DNA from: Lachnospiraceae bacterium | GTDB lineage: Bacteria > Bacillota_A > Clostridia > Lachnospirales > Lachnospiraceae | Length of the DNA stretch: 61,157 nucleotides | Assembly: GCA_017522685.1 (NCBI GenBank) | Contig: JAFWYN010000007.1 | Location: 1 to 61,157, forward strand | Reading direction: 5' to 3' | Shown: piece by piece, positions 27,224 to 36,008 of the stretch | Position numbering within the stretch: position 1 is the first letter of the stretch | Layout of the letters: every line of letters starts with the position of its first letter | Program-made: the position numbers and the translations under genes | The notes under the pieces: generated by a model | The model's input: only the letters and a program-made list of their open reading frames with translations | What the model was told of the DNA's origin: nothing | Database searches by the model: none

Positions 27224-28114
27224 CTATTCTTCTACACGGATACAGATTGCTTTATTCAGATTCTGTATATCCACCTCAAAATGAATTCCTCCGTTTTCTC
27301 CATCCACAGTCCAGGCCACCGCTTCTTTCGATTCGCAAACCAATCTTCCGGTCCGGAAAAAATACATATCATCCGCATCAAACTCCCTGTTTACAAGAGA
27401 CCATATCAAATCATTCAATGCCTTTATGGTTTTGGGCCGTTTGATCAAGGTCACTTCAAACACACCGTCATCCAACTTGATATGTTTGCCGGTGATCCCC
27501 TTAAAACCTCCCACCGACACTGCATTGGTAATCATTCCAAACATAAAATCATCTTCTATCACTTTATCCTCGTATGTAATCTTCATACGATAGGAAGGTA
27601 TGCTGGCAAGACTTTTCATTCCCTCTAATACATATGCCATGTGTCCCAGAACATTCTTCACATCCTGGTCGGTCTCATAGGTTACATTGGTAAACAAACC
27701 AAATGCCGCCACATAGACAAATGTATTCTTGTTAAACTTTCCCACGTCACAGGCAAAATCCCTGCCCTCCACTGCGATATGCGCTGCCTTCAGCATATTC
27801 TTTGGCAACTTATAGCTTTGTGCGAAATCATTGGTGCTGCCTGCCGGAATATAGCCGATGGGAATATGCAAATCCCTCTTCATGACACCGCTTACCACTT
27901 CTTTTAGGGTTCCGTCACCACCACTACACACCAGCAAATCGTACTCATCTTCTCCCTGTGCAATCACCTGTGTAGCTTCTCCGGCTCTCTGGGTGGGATG
28001 TATGATAATCTCATAATCAGCCTTTGCAAAAATATCCAGTATATCGGCAAGCTTATTTCGAATCAATGCTTTCCCCGCTTTAGGATTATAGATAAATAAC
28101 ATTCTTTTTTTCAT
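27224..28114 (-). CDS. Diacylglycerol kinase-family lipid kinase (YegS/BmrU type)
   Basis: A soluble 296-residue kinase of the DAGK_cat fold that phosphorylates diacylglycerol or a related lipid and feeds it back into phospholipid synthesis. Key motifs are FIYNPKAGK at the start, LVCSGGDGTLKEVV for nucleotide binding, and IPAGSTNDFAQS. Start 28114 is preferred to a TTG seven codons upstream because AGGAG precedes it. It is isolated, transcribed on its own. Confidence 0.9.
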   Translation of the reverse strand: MKKRMLFIYNPKAGKALIRNKLADILDIFAKADYEIIIHPTQRAGEATQVIAQGEDEYDLLVCSGGDGTLKEVVSGVMKRDLHIPIGYIPAGSTNDFAQSYKLPKNMLKAAHIAVEGRDFACDVGKFNKNTFVYVAAFGLFTNVTYETDQDVKNVLGHMAYVLEGMKSLASIPSYRMKITYEDKVIEDDFMFGMITNAVSVGGFKGITGKHIKLDDGVFEVTLIKRPKTIKALNDLIWSLVNREFDADDMYFFRTGRLVCESKEAVAWTVDGENGGIHFEVDIQNLNKAICIRVEE

Positions 28115-28163
28115 GTCTGTTACTCCTAAATACAACTCACAAATTCATATCTTCATTATAACG

Positions 28164-28193
28164 AAAAAGAGTCTTTTCGAAAAGACTCTTTTT
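28164..28193. terminator. Perfect palindromic terminator
   Basis: AAAAAGAGTCTTTT and AAAAGACTCTTTTT form a stem around CG. It ends the GH43 gene on the minus strand. Confidence 0.85.
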
Positions 28194-28201
28194 GCAGCGT
28201 T

Positions 28202-29128
28202 TTATTCAATTCCGTATACACCGTCACATTTCGGAATGGTAGTGATACTTCCGTCCTCATTGTAGGTAAATTCAGCTACACATACACTTCTGTGGAACAG
28301 GCTTCCTCCCGGAAGTTCGCCTGTATGATAAAACAGGTAGGAATGTCCCTTAAAATCAGCCACACCGGGATGATTGGTAAACACACCACCTTCTTCCGTC
28401 ATAAGTACGCCACCGTATACCCAAGGGCCGATAGGTGATTCGGATGTGGAATATGCCAGATGCTCATCCTTCTTACCCTCGCCAAATGCTGCATAAACCA
28501 TGTAGTAAAGACCGTTTCTCTTATAGAACCAAGGACCTTCGCCATAAGTAGTTCCGGTAAAATGACTCCCCTTTGCAAAGGATTCTACCGTCATTGGAAT
28601 CTTAACCACTCCCACTTCCTGATTGTAGGAAATCATATCCTCATTTAAGAGTACATAACGAAGCTCCGGATTACCAAAATACAAATATGCCTGACCGTCA
28701 TCATCAATAAATACGGTAGGGTCGATATCATTCCAGTCACCCTCATCCACCAAAGGATATCCCAAATCTGTAAAAGGTCCGGTGGGGCTGTCTGAAACGC
28801 CCACTGCAATGGCCATACCACCATTTGTTTTATGTACGGGACAATACAAATAGAACTTACCGTTACGTTCCACAGCCTGAGGTGCCCAAGCTCTGTCATC
28901 CGCCCATTCGATATCATCCAAAGAGAAAATCTTGCCATGGTCGGTCCAATTCACCATATCCTTGGTAGAGTAGCATCTCCAGTCAAACATGGTATAAAAG
29001 TCATTAATCAACTCATCTTCATCGTGAGTTACATAAAGATACAGGGTATCACCATACACCATGGGTGCAGGATCCGCGGTGTAAATATTCTTGATAATCG
29101 GGTTGGTGCAAAAATTCTTATTTTCCAT
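28202..29128 (-). CDS. Glycoside hydrolase family 43 (arabinofuranosidase/xylosidase type)
   Basis: A cytosolic five-bladed beta-propeller glycosidase of 308 residues. The GH43 triad positions are visible: the base aspartate in TADPAPMVYGD (near 20), the pKa-modulating aspartate in DIDPTVFIDDDG (about 130), and the acid glutamate in YGEGPWFYKR (about 190). NHPGVADFKGHSYLFYH is also typical. No signal peptide, so it works on imported oligosaccharides. Start 29128 is chosen because AAGGAGAGAGAG precedes it, while an earlier in-frame start would overlap the FecR gene. Exact specificity (arabinose or xylose) is not decidable. Confidence 0.92.
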   Translation of the reverse strand: MENKNFCTNPIIKNIYTADPAPMVYGDTLYLYVTHDEDELINDFYTMFDWRCYSTKDMVNWTDHGKIFSLDDIEWADDRAWAPQAVERNGKFYLYCPVHKTNGGMAIAVGVSDSPTGPFTDLGYPLVDEGDWNDIDPTVFIDDDGQAYLYFGNPELRYVLLNEDMISYNQEVGVVKIPMTVESFAKGSHFTGTTYGEGPWFYKRNGLYYMVYAAFGEGKKDEHLAYSTSESPIGPWVYGGVLMTEEGGVFTNHPGVADFKGHSYLFYHTGELPGGSLFHRSVCVAEFTYNEDGSITTIPKCDGVYGIE

Positions 29129-29144
29129 AAACTCTCTCTCCTTA

Positions 29145-30935
29145 CTATTCTGCATATACTTCGCGACTATTATATTCCATCATATAACTGAACTTATATT
29201 TTCCTGTTTCCTCATCAATTGAAAAGTACATACAGGTGGTACCCTCACGATAGCTTGTGCCTGCTGCATTATAATTTAGGCGGAAATTAAAATCTACGCA
29301 AACATAATCTTCATCACCATAGTAAATTCTGATGATTTTTGTATAAATCTTATCCTCTTGGGGGCCTTTAGCCGGTACAAGTGTTAATATATTTTCGGGC
29401 CATGGACAAGTAGCACCCTCCGGCAGATGCTCATCTACAATCCAATCATATGTCATTGCCGAGAAAATACGATTCAAATGTTCTGCATCATAGGAATACT
29501 TTGTACCGGGCAGGGGACTGTATACATCCTTCAATTCCGGTTCATAACACATGATTTCCAAAGCGTTCTTAATCCACTTGTGATTCTGTTTCATACGTGT
29601 ATAATCGCAAACTTTAGTGATATACTGCAACTCTTCAAAAGTCACTTCACCTCTGAACAGATTCGGTACATCATCCGGAGAAATCATTTTTTCAGGGTCT
29701 ACCGGTTCAAGCTCGAAAATAGGTTCTACGCTCAATTCAAAAGCATCTGTCTGACCTATTTCTCCGGGTTCTGTTTCTTCCGGTTCTGTTACGGGAACAG
29801 ATATTACATCATCCTCTTTCGGCTCCTCTGATTCCGAACCGGAACTTGCTGAACTTTCCGTCTTCGGCTCTTCTACTCCTTCCGGCAAACCTAAGAAGAA
29901 ATAGCAATCATTGGTCAATGGTAAATAGTCTTCCTTATCCTTTGTACCCACTACTTTAGGACGTTCTAAGGAGAATACATTGATATAGACATACATATCA
30001 TTGGGCAATTCCTTATAATAGCGGTAAGATACATTTAAATCTCCATCCGCATCCTTCGATCCGCTTAACGCATACAGAACCTCATCCCCATCGTCATTGG
30101 TCAGAATCTCTCTGCTCATTAAGTAACCGGCTTCCTCTAAGTATTCCAGATTATCTTCCGTTTCTTCCTTCGATTCTACTAAATAGCGGATTCGGATTCC
30201 GTCCTTAACCATCTCGTCTATGATTGTGCCGTTGATCTCAGACACTTCATACTTCCAATCCGTCAGTTCCTTCATGTAAACATCATATATTTTACCGTTT
30301 TCGGAATGCCCAATCTGAAATGCAGGTACGTTGTTGTATATAAATTCCTTATACGCAACTACGATACCCTCTTCTGAAACATTTACAATCTGACCGGCTT
30401 TCACCTTCTGCTTCTCGTTACCGACTTTTACTTCTACCACACCATCGGTAACTTCTACTATGGTATTCTCTTCTTCCTCAGAGTAGCTTACTTCAAAGGT
30501 GGTTCCTCTTACACTAAGACTGGCATTTGGGGTTTCTACTTCAACTGATGAATTCTCATTTAACTTATTCTCAATCTCAACCAAAGAAGAACCATATGCA
30601 AGCTTAATCTTCAGCTTACCCTTCTTCTCGTTTCCACTGGAAACAATCTCAAAACAGGTATTCTGCTTTGCCAGAATATGCTTATCCGTATCTACCAGCA
30701 GCTCCAACAAACCATCCTCACCTGTGGTAATCATATCTTTGGACTTCAGATTCATGCCTTCTACAATATCTTTTTCTGCAGACCCTCTTTCTAAAGTCAC
30801 CTGACCGTCCATGTCATCTACTTTAATCACACGATGTCCGCCCATCAGCAGAACAGTGGCGATTACAGCAGCTACAACCAGTATTACTGCAATAATTGCT
30901 ATCAGTAGTACTTTTTTCCCTTTTTTCTTTTCCAT
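29145..30935 (-). CDS. Membrane-anchored FecR-domain protein
   Basis: A 596-residue protein with one N-terminal membrane segment (about 8-31) and an exported body. The FecR-like beta domain spans about 40-200 and has ASLSVRGTTFEVSYSEEE and VTDGVVEVKVG, the hallmark of that fold. The remaining region contains a low-complexity Glu/Ser/Pro stretch (about 355-405) and an unrecognised C-terminal domain. FecR proteins in Gram-negatives signal to sigma factors, but here there is no sigma or TonB partner adjacent, so a structural or sensing role at the surface is more likely. Start follows AGGAGTGAAG. Confidence 0.82.
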   Translation of the reverse strand: MEKKKGKKVLLIAIIAVILVVAAVIATVLLMGGHRVIKVDDMDGQVTLERGSAEKDIVEGMNLKSKDMITTGEDGLLELLVDTDKHILAKQNTCFEIVSSGNEKKGKLKIKLAYGSSLVEIENKLNENSSVEVETPNASLSVRGTTFEVSYSEEEENTIVEVTDGVVEVKVGNEKQKVKAGQIVNVSEEGIVVAYKEFIYNNVPAFQIGHSENGKIYDVYMKELTDWKYEVSEINGTIIDEMVKDGIRIRYLVESKEETEDNLEYLEEAGYLMSREILTNDDGDEVLYALSGSKDADGDLNVSYRYYKELPNDMYVYINVFSLERPKVVGTKDKEDYLPLTNDCYFFLGLPEGVEEPKTESSASSGSESEEPKEDDVISVPVTEPEETEPGEIGQTDAFELSVEPIFELEPVDPEKMISPDDVPNLFRGEVTFEELQYITKVCDYTRMKQNHKWIKNALEIMCYEPELKDVYSPLPGTKYSYDAEHLNRIFSAMTYDWIVDEHLPEGATCPWPENILTLVPAKGPQEDKIYTKIIRIYYGDEDYVCVDFNFRLNYNAAGTSYREGTTCMYFSIDEETGKYKFSYMMEYNSREVYAE

Positions 30936-31012
30936 TTCTTCACTCCTGTGTGTATATTAATTTGCAATTATGTATTTTATCATTACCTGTAATAATGCGC
31001 AACTATATTCTG

Positions 31013-32734
31013 TCACATACCCAGTCTCATTCGAAACTCTTTTATGTAAGCACGTGACACCCGCACTGACATCTGTGGTGTCAAAATCACCTTGCAGCTC
31101 CTGTCCTCCTCCAGTTTAACACTGCTGATTCTGTCCAGATTCAGGACTACAGATTTGGATATTCGCATAAATCGTTTGTCGGCACAGAGTTCCTCTATTT
31201 CAAACAGTCTCTGGTTCACCTCGTATGTTTCATTTTTCGTAATGGCATAAACCTTTTTATCCAACGCTTCAAAATACAGAATATTTTCCAGCTTCAGCTT
31301 ATGCATCAGATTATTCTTCTTCCCAAAAATCACATCTGTCGTTTTAGACGCTTCCGATTTTATACCAAGTGCTTCCCGGTTGAATATGGTTTGTGACTTT
31401 TCTTCTTCGGAACTTACATCAACCAGACCGCTTCCCATCACTTTGCACCAAAGTGCCAGGCAATGGCAAAAGCTCCTCAAATGCTTATTATATACTAATG
31501 GTTCCGTATATCCTACTATCACATATCCGTAGTTTACTCCATTATAAACCAAGGGTACAACATGCAAATTGTTAATGCTGTCCGGCGGCAGATTATTTTC
31601 CGGAAACAGCTTTCCCTTCTTGACCCGTTCCGCGCCTCCGGTCACTATATTACCGGACATATACTGACACCAGATTTCTCCGTTGTTATTTAACAGATTC
31701 ACTGATAACAGATTTCTATAGGGAATCAGATATTCCCTGTCACGTACAATATCCCGCATTTGCTCCACTGTTTTGGCATCCATGATAGCCTCCTCCAGTT
31801 TGCCGTTGCGGAAATACATCTCCTGCTGTTCTTCCCTCTCAGCCTCTAACAGGCGGAATTTCAAATTGGCCGGACTTTGTGTACCGCATCCGCAACTCTT
31901 TCCCGTAATAAGGGAGGATGGGGGGCGCATTTTCATCGTCTCTTTCTTGCCTGTAATCAATTCATGAAGACGATTTACTGCCTTCGCACCGCACTCCTTT
32001 GCCCGAACCGGAAAGGTCGTCACGGAAATCAAACTATTAAAAGCACAGGGATGAGCATTGTAGCCGCAAACGCGGATATCCTCCGGCACACGGATTCCCT
32101 GTCGGAACAACGCCTTTATCAATGCAAATGCCACAATATCCGTAATACAAACTACAGCTTCCGGAATCTCCACATCACCACTGGCAATGTCTCTTGCCAG
32201 CTTTTCTGCACAATCCGTCCAATATCCTCCGTACAGGCTTATACACTCTTCCTCGCACAATCCATGGGTAATAACCGCATTCTTAAACCCTTGGATACGA
32301 CGTCCTCTGTCTGACTTATTTCCACCCAGGAAATAGATTCTCCTGCAACCATGCACCAGTATCAGATGCTCTGTGATTGCCTCAAAATCCCTCATGCTAT
32401 CCAGCACAAAACAATCCTCGGATACATTGGACTGTCCCAGTGTTACCACCGGCACCTTGCACTGTTTTTTAATCTGTCCTTCCACACTGCGTGCCAAGTG
32501 CTTATGTGCCGAAAAGGAATGCTCATTGAATATAACTCCTGCGTACTCATCAAAGTTTATGTAGGAGTATATGCATTCTTCTTTATTGGTATCCACCGTT
32601 CCTCTGGAAAGCATGGAAAAGGTGACTGTCTGATATTCCAGCTCATTGGCACGGGACTCTGCTCCCAACACATAATCATCATTATAATCCCCTTTCATCT
32701 CACCGGAAATAATACAGATTTTATTACGATTCAT
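31013..32734 (-). CDS. LytTR-family regulator with LacI-type sensor and GAF-like middle domain
   Basis: A 573-residue transcription regulator in which the DNA-binding part is a C-terminal LytTR domain (about 470-573: KLENILYFEALDKKVYAITK, FMRISKSVVLNLDRI, VRVSRAYIKEFR). Residues 1-290 are a LacI-type ligand-binding fold without its usual helix-turn-helix, ending in KSCGCGT. The middle GAF-like region (YNGVNYGYVIVGYTEP) matches that of the diguanylate cyclase at 4616. Start ATG follows GAGAGGACATG. It is divergent from a secreted phosphoesterase gene whose upstream region has a direct-repeat array of the LytTR-site type, so that gene is the likely target. The ligand may be a sugar. Confidence 0.9.
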   Translation of the reverse strand: MNRNKICIISGEMKGDYNDDYVLGAESRANELEYQTVTFSMLSRGTVDTNKEECIYSYINFDEYAGVIFNEHSFSAHKHLARSVEGQIKKQCKVPVVTLGQSNVSEDCFVLDSMRDFEAITEHLILVHGCRRIYFLGGNKSDRGRRIQGFKNAVITHGLCEEECISLYGGYWTDCAEKLARDIASGDVEIPEAVVCITDIVAFALIKALFRQGIRVPEDIRVCGYNAHPCAFNSLISVTTFPVRAKECGAKAVNRLHELITGKKETMKMRPPSSLITGKSCGCGTQSPANLKFRLLEAEREEQQEMYFRNGKLEEAIMDAKTVEQMRDIVRDREYLIPYRNLLSVNLLNNNGEIWCQYMSGNIVTGGAERVKKGKLFPENNLPPDSINNLHVVPLVYNGVNYGYVIVGYTEPLVYNKHLRSFCHCLALWCKVMGSGLVDVSSEEEKSQTIFNREALGIKSEASKTTDVIFGKKNNLMHKLKLENILYFEALDKKVYAITKNETYEVNQRLFEIEELCADKRFMRISKSVVLNLDRISSVKLEEDRSCKVILTPQMSVRVSRAYIKEFRMRLGM

Positions 32735-32779
32735 GGCATGTCCTCTCTCTGTCTAAAGTAAAACAAATAAATGCCTCCC

Positions 32780-32801
32780 CTTAACTTAACCTTAACTTAA
32801 C
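32780..32801. repeat. Exact tandem 11-bp repeat upstream of the LytTR gene
   Basis: CTTAACTTAAC occurs twice back to back (32780-32790, 32791-32801), about 46 bases before the LytTR start codon. It resembles the CTTA core of the presumed LytTR boxes and could mediate autoregulation. Confidence 0.6.
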
Positions 32802-32824
32802 AACATTGCTTTGTCAACACTAAG

Positions 32825-32852
32825 TTGGCATATCAGACTACCAAGATGCCAA
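32825..32852. promoter_or_regulatory. Inverted repeat in the divergent control region
   Basis: TTGGCAT (32825-32831) and ATGCCAA (32846-32852) form an inverted repeat spaced by 14 bases, followed on the plus strand by TTTTT. It may be an operator or a weak terminator. Confidence 0.4.
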
Positions 32853-32878
32853 TTTTTGATTCAAAGCAAAAAACGGCA

Positions 32879-32928
32879 ACTTACTCCATTTATCATACCA
32901 CTTATTCCTTCATACGACGCCTTATCCT
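32879..32928 (+). promoter_or_regulatory. Triple direct-repeat array, presumed LytTR binding sites
   Basis: Boxes ACTTACTCC (32879), ACTTATTCC (32900) and CCTTATCCT (32920) share a CTTA core and are spaced 21 and 20 bases start to start, that is on one face of the helix. LytTR proteins bind pairs of 9-bp direct repeats separated by about 12 bases. The array ends about 28 bases before the -35 element. Confidence 0.65.
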
Positions 32929-32955
32929 CCTAAACGGTCTGTCATTCCGCAATCC

Positions 32956-32984
32956 TTGTTTCTGTATTTTTTCTTATCTATAAT
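32956..32984 (+). promoter_or_regulatory. SigmaA-type promoter of the phosphoesterase gene
   Basis: TTGTTT (32956-32961), a 17-base spacer and TATAAT (32979-32984), about 40 bases before the start codon. Confidence 0.75.
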
Positions 32985-33023
32985 TACCTATGTAACAATT
33001 CGTACAAACGGAGGATAATTATT

Positions 33024-35630
33024 ATGAAACGAATGAAACGCCTTATTCCTTCCCTGCTTTTGACATTGGCGCTACTCTTAACCATGAGTACCCTGGTTCA
33101 TGCAGGCGAAGGTGCAAAAACAGACGTGATAGACGCCGCTGTGGTATTTGCGGACTTTCACGTAAACCAGCCACCCGCAAACGCTTCAACGCAACAGCTT
33201 AACGAAGCATATAAGACTGATTTTCTACGCTCTGTGATGACCGGCATTAAAAATTCCGGACTTCCCTTCAGTACTGTTACCAGTGCCGGAGATGCCTTCT
33301 CCGTGTGCGAAGACAACGGTGATAACCCTAAATATTTTTGTGAAACCGCACCTATCACCAATACCATTAAATCTGTCTTAGGTAATGTTTCGGTCAACTA
33401 TGTATGGTCCGACCATGACCGTTACTCTGACAAATTCAATACCCGGGATCAGTATGGCAATATCAATCCCATAGACGGTGCGAAAACCAGCGGATTTGTA
33501 TATGGTTTAGATGGTAAAACCAATTACTATATTTTTAATTTAAGTATGGCGGATTTATCCACCGATGATCGTTATAACTCAGGTTTTAACAGCGATGAAT
33601 CCATTGCGAATACCATAGCATCATTCAAAGAAATCGCAGAAACCTTAGATCCCGAAAAGCCCCTTTTCATCATGGGTCATCAGCCCTTGTTTGACCGCCG
33701 TAATGACAATGGTCATGCCTTGGAATGGTGCAATGCGATTAATGAAGTGGCAAACTATATGGATGTAGCCTACTTTTTTGGTCATAACCACAACCACGAC
33801 AAAGAATATGATTATGTCTACACGAAAGGCCAAACCATGTCAGTAACCAACAACTCTAAGGGCGATAGTACAGATGTAAAGATTAACTTCACTCATCTGT
33901 GTGCCGGTTATTTAAATCCCGGTTCTCACACTACCAATTCAAAGACCCGTACGAATACTGCCATGGTTATCACTATTTATCCGGACAGAATTAATTACTC
34001 TACATACAATAAAGATGGTCTTTATACGGATGCATTCAGTGTAAATCTTGACGTTAAGCGGGACGCTGTTACCAATGTCAGCGAACTGAAATTAAAAGCT
34101 AATCGACCTTACTACGAAGCAGCTTCAAGTGTATTGAACGATTATATAGGTTATGCCGTTAATCTGGCTTCCAATGTCGCTAATGCAACGGTTACCCTTC
34201 CCAGACCCATACCCGGTTCCCATTTGACTTTGGGAGTGTATCAGCTTTCCGATGACGGCAAAACTCTGACTAAAGTTAATACCACCCCTACAAGCGTTGT
34301 CCCCACGATTTCATTCACCACCTCTTCAAACGGCATTTACTTCATCGGAACAGATTTGAATCCTAATGCTGCAGCAGGTACCACATTTAACGCCGGCGCT
34401 ATACCGACCGATAACGGAATAAAATATCGACTAACGGATTCCTTTGAAAACGGTGGCAAATATCTCCTGGTAGGCGAACTTGCACTTAATGGTGGTGACC
34501 CCATTGCTTATGTAAATAATAACGGTAATGAAGGAATTGAAAAAGTTTCTATATATTGCGATGATATTTACCTAGATAATCCCAATGCAGTATGGACTGC
34601 AACCGGAGATGACCATAGCGGTTACACGTTAAGTAATAACGGTAAATATATCGGTGGGGAAACCGGCAATACTGTTAAAGGTTCTTCCGGCGAAGCTGCA
34701 TACCTGTCTTATAATGCGACAGATATAAGACTTCATACAACTTCTACCACGCCTATGTATTTATACTACTCTACCAGCGGAACGGAACAGTGGAAATTTC
34801 ACAAGTCAAAGAATAGCGATACCAGTAACAGACGGATGTGGATTTTTAAAGAAGTACCGGTTTGCGATAAGCATACATATGCAAGCATTACTACTCCCCC
34901 CACTGCCAATTCTGAAGGTTGGACCAGAAGCACATGTATCTTCTGCGGTAACCAAGTTACAAATGTTGTACTTTATCGAGGTTGGTCCATTCCTCAGGCA
35001 AGCATAGAAGTAACAACAATGAAGGAAAGCACTACAAAGGAATCCACCAGATCCTCTGCTTCCTCAGAAAGTAGTAATAAGACACCTGCTAATCCTACCC
35101 AAAATACACCTGTGGTTTACGAAGAAAAGACCATCTATGTACCGGTGGACAATTTTGAAAACAGCGGTAAATATTTGTTAATCGGCGAAGAAACCATTGG
35201 TGGTGCTCCTCTTGCTCACCTGAACAACAACGGAGATGAAGGTGCCCAAAAAGTCACCATCAACACGACTCCTCTGGTAACCGATACTACTACTTACCAG
35301 AACGGTTATATTGAATTAAGTAATGCTAACGCAGTTTGGACGGCATCCGGTGATACGAAAAATGGTTTTATCTTAAGCAATAGCGGTAAATATATCGGTA
35401 CCAAGTCAGATAATGACGGCGACACCATCCGCAGTTCTTCTTCTAACGCAGCAAAAGTCATCTATGATGCATCTGCGGACAGATTAAAGACCGCTTCCGG
35501 CACCACGAAATATTTGTACTACACCACTTATTCCGGAGAATACTGGAAATGGGCCACCTCAGCAAATAGCTCTACCAGCTCCAGAAACATGCAGATTTTC
35601 AAGGAAGTTACCGTAAAGGTAGCAAAATAG
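33024..35630 (+). CDS. Secreted calcineurin-like metallophosphoesterase with duplicated C-terminal domain
   Basis: An exported protein of 868 residues with a cleavable signal peptide (STLVHAGE). The phosphoesterase metal ligands appear in order: FADFH (DxH), SAGDAF (GD), WSDHD in place of GNHD, MGHQPLF, and GHNHNHD near 255. After about residue 475 a domain of about 110 residues occurs twice (FENGGKYLLVGE...NAVWTATGDD...FKEV and again from FENSGKYLLIGE, about 710), joined by a Ser/Thr/Lys linker. No sortase motif or membrane anchor is seen. It is divergent from the LytTR gene and preceded by a likely LytTR array. No hairpin follows the stop until 35972-36001. The substrate, perhaps a nucleotide or cell-wall phosphoester, is unknown. 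Confidence 0.8.
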   Translation: MKRMKRLIPSLLLTLALLLTMSTLVHAGEGAKTDVIDAAVVFADFHVNQPPANASTQQLNEAYKTDFLRSVMTGIKNSGLPFSTVTSAGDAFSVCEDNGDNPKYFCETAPITNTIKSVLGNVSVNYVWSDHDRYSDKFNTRDQYGNINPIDGAKTSGFVYGLDGKTNYYIFNLSMADLSTDDRYNSGFNSDESIANTIASFKEIAETLDPEKPLFIMGHQPLFDRRNDNGHALEWCNAINEVANYMDVAYFFGHNHNHDKEYDYVYTKGQTMSVTNNSKGDSTDVKINFTHLCAGYLNPGSHTTNSKTRTNTAMVITIYPDRINYSTYNKDGLYTDAFSVNLDVKRDAVTNVSELKLKANRPYYEAASSVLNDYIGYAVNLASNVANATVTLPRPIPGSHLTLGVYQLSDDGKTLTKVNTTPTSVVPTISFTTSSNGIYFIGTDLNPNAAAGTTFNAGAIPTDNGIKYRLTDSFENGGKYLLVGELALNGGDPIAYVNNNGNEGIEKVSIYCDDIYLDNPNAVWTATGDDHSGYTLSNNGKYIGGETGNTVKGSSGEAAYLSYNATDIRLHTTSTTPMYLYYSTSGTEQWKFHKSKNSDTSNRRMWIFKEVPVCDKHTYASITTPPTANSEGWTRSTCIFCGNQVTNVVLYRGWSIPQASIEVTTMKESTTKESTRSSASSESSNKTPANPTQNTPVVYEEKTIYVPVDNFENSGKYLLIGEETIGGAPLAHLNNNGDEGAQKVTINTTPLVTDTTTYQNGYIELSNANAVWTASGDTKNGFILSNSGKYIGTKSDNDGDTIRSSSSNAAKVIYDASADRLKTASGTTKYLYYTTYSGEYWKWATSANSSTSSRNMQIFKEVTVKVAK

Positions 35631-35650
35631 GCATTTTGTCCTTAACGGCA

Positions 35651-35700
35651 ACTTAGCAGACTTATTTGGCAACTTATTCCTTAATACAGCCACTTATACA
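35651..35700 (+). promoter_or_regulatory. Second triple direct-repeat array
   Basis: Boxes ACTTAGCAG (35651), ACTTATTCC (35672) and ACTTATACA (35692) are spaced 21 and 20 bases, the same as in the array before the phosphoesterase gene. The distance from the third CTTA to CCTTGTTTCTGTA is 33 bases in both places. Confidence 0.65.
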
Positions 35701-35727
35701 CCTATTCGGTATGTTGTCTGCGAAACC

Positions 35728-35756
35728 TTGTTTCTGTAATATTTGTTTACTATAAT
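35728..35756 (+). promoter_or_regulatory. Duplicate sigmaA-type promoter with no intact ORF downstream
   Basis: TTGTTT (35728-35733), 17 bases, TATAAT (35751-35756). The -35 and the following CTGTA match the phosphoesterase promoter. Confidence 0.7.
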
Positions 35757-35922
35757 GTATTTAATAATTGAAATACACATACCTTCCGATGCGCGCAATA
35801 TAGTGCCTCTCTCCCAAGGCCGCTACCCGTATCTATATACGGTTATCGGTTGCAGGCTTTTGATATTGCTAAGACCTTTCCGGAATCAATACCTCCTTGA
35901 ATGAGACGAGTACTACTCTCTC

Positions 35923-35966
35923 TTTCACCACTGATTCAAACGGCATATATCATCGGAACGGATTGA
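35923..35966 (+). pseudogene. Remnant of a phosphoesterase paralogue
   Basis: TTCACCAC, TTCAAACGGCAT and CATCGGAAC follow the sequence near 34313-34357 of the phosphoesterase gene (encoding SSNGIYFIGTD) with one two-base gap that breaks the frame. With the duplicated promoter it marks a collapsed second copy. Confidence 0.55.
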
Positions 35967-35971
35967 CATTG

Positions 35972-36001
35972 AAAATGCCCGGTTTTATAACCGGGCATTT
36001 T
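35972..36001. terminator. Bidirectional terminator
   Basis: AAAATGCCCGGTT and AACCGGGCATTTT form a 13-bp stem. It lies between the convergent GH43 gene and the non-coding transcript or phosphoesterase gene. Confidence 0.8.
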
Positions 36002-36008
36002 GTCTCCA

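Larger units (their letters stand above)
35764..36001 (+). ncRNA. Candidate structured non-coding transcript
   Basis: A run of about 240 bases lies between a near-consensus promoter and a terminator and has no ORF. Its middle can fold as a rod: GCAATAT (35795-35801) with ATATTGC (35863-35869), GCCT with AGGC, CCG with CGG, and a terminal CCGTAT/ATACGG hairpin with a CTAT loop (35827-35842). The 3' part carries a decayed piece of the phosphoesterase gene. It may be a small RNA or simply the transcript of a dead gene. Confidence 0.3.

Noticed and set aside
35795..35869. Known riboswitch class in the ORF-free region
   Set aside because: Compared by eye with cyclic-di-GMP, cobalamin, TPP, FMN, SAM, purine and ZTP consensus words; none matches, so only a generic structured RNA is proposed.
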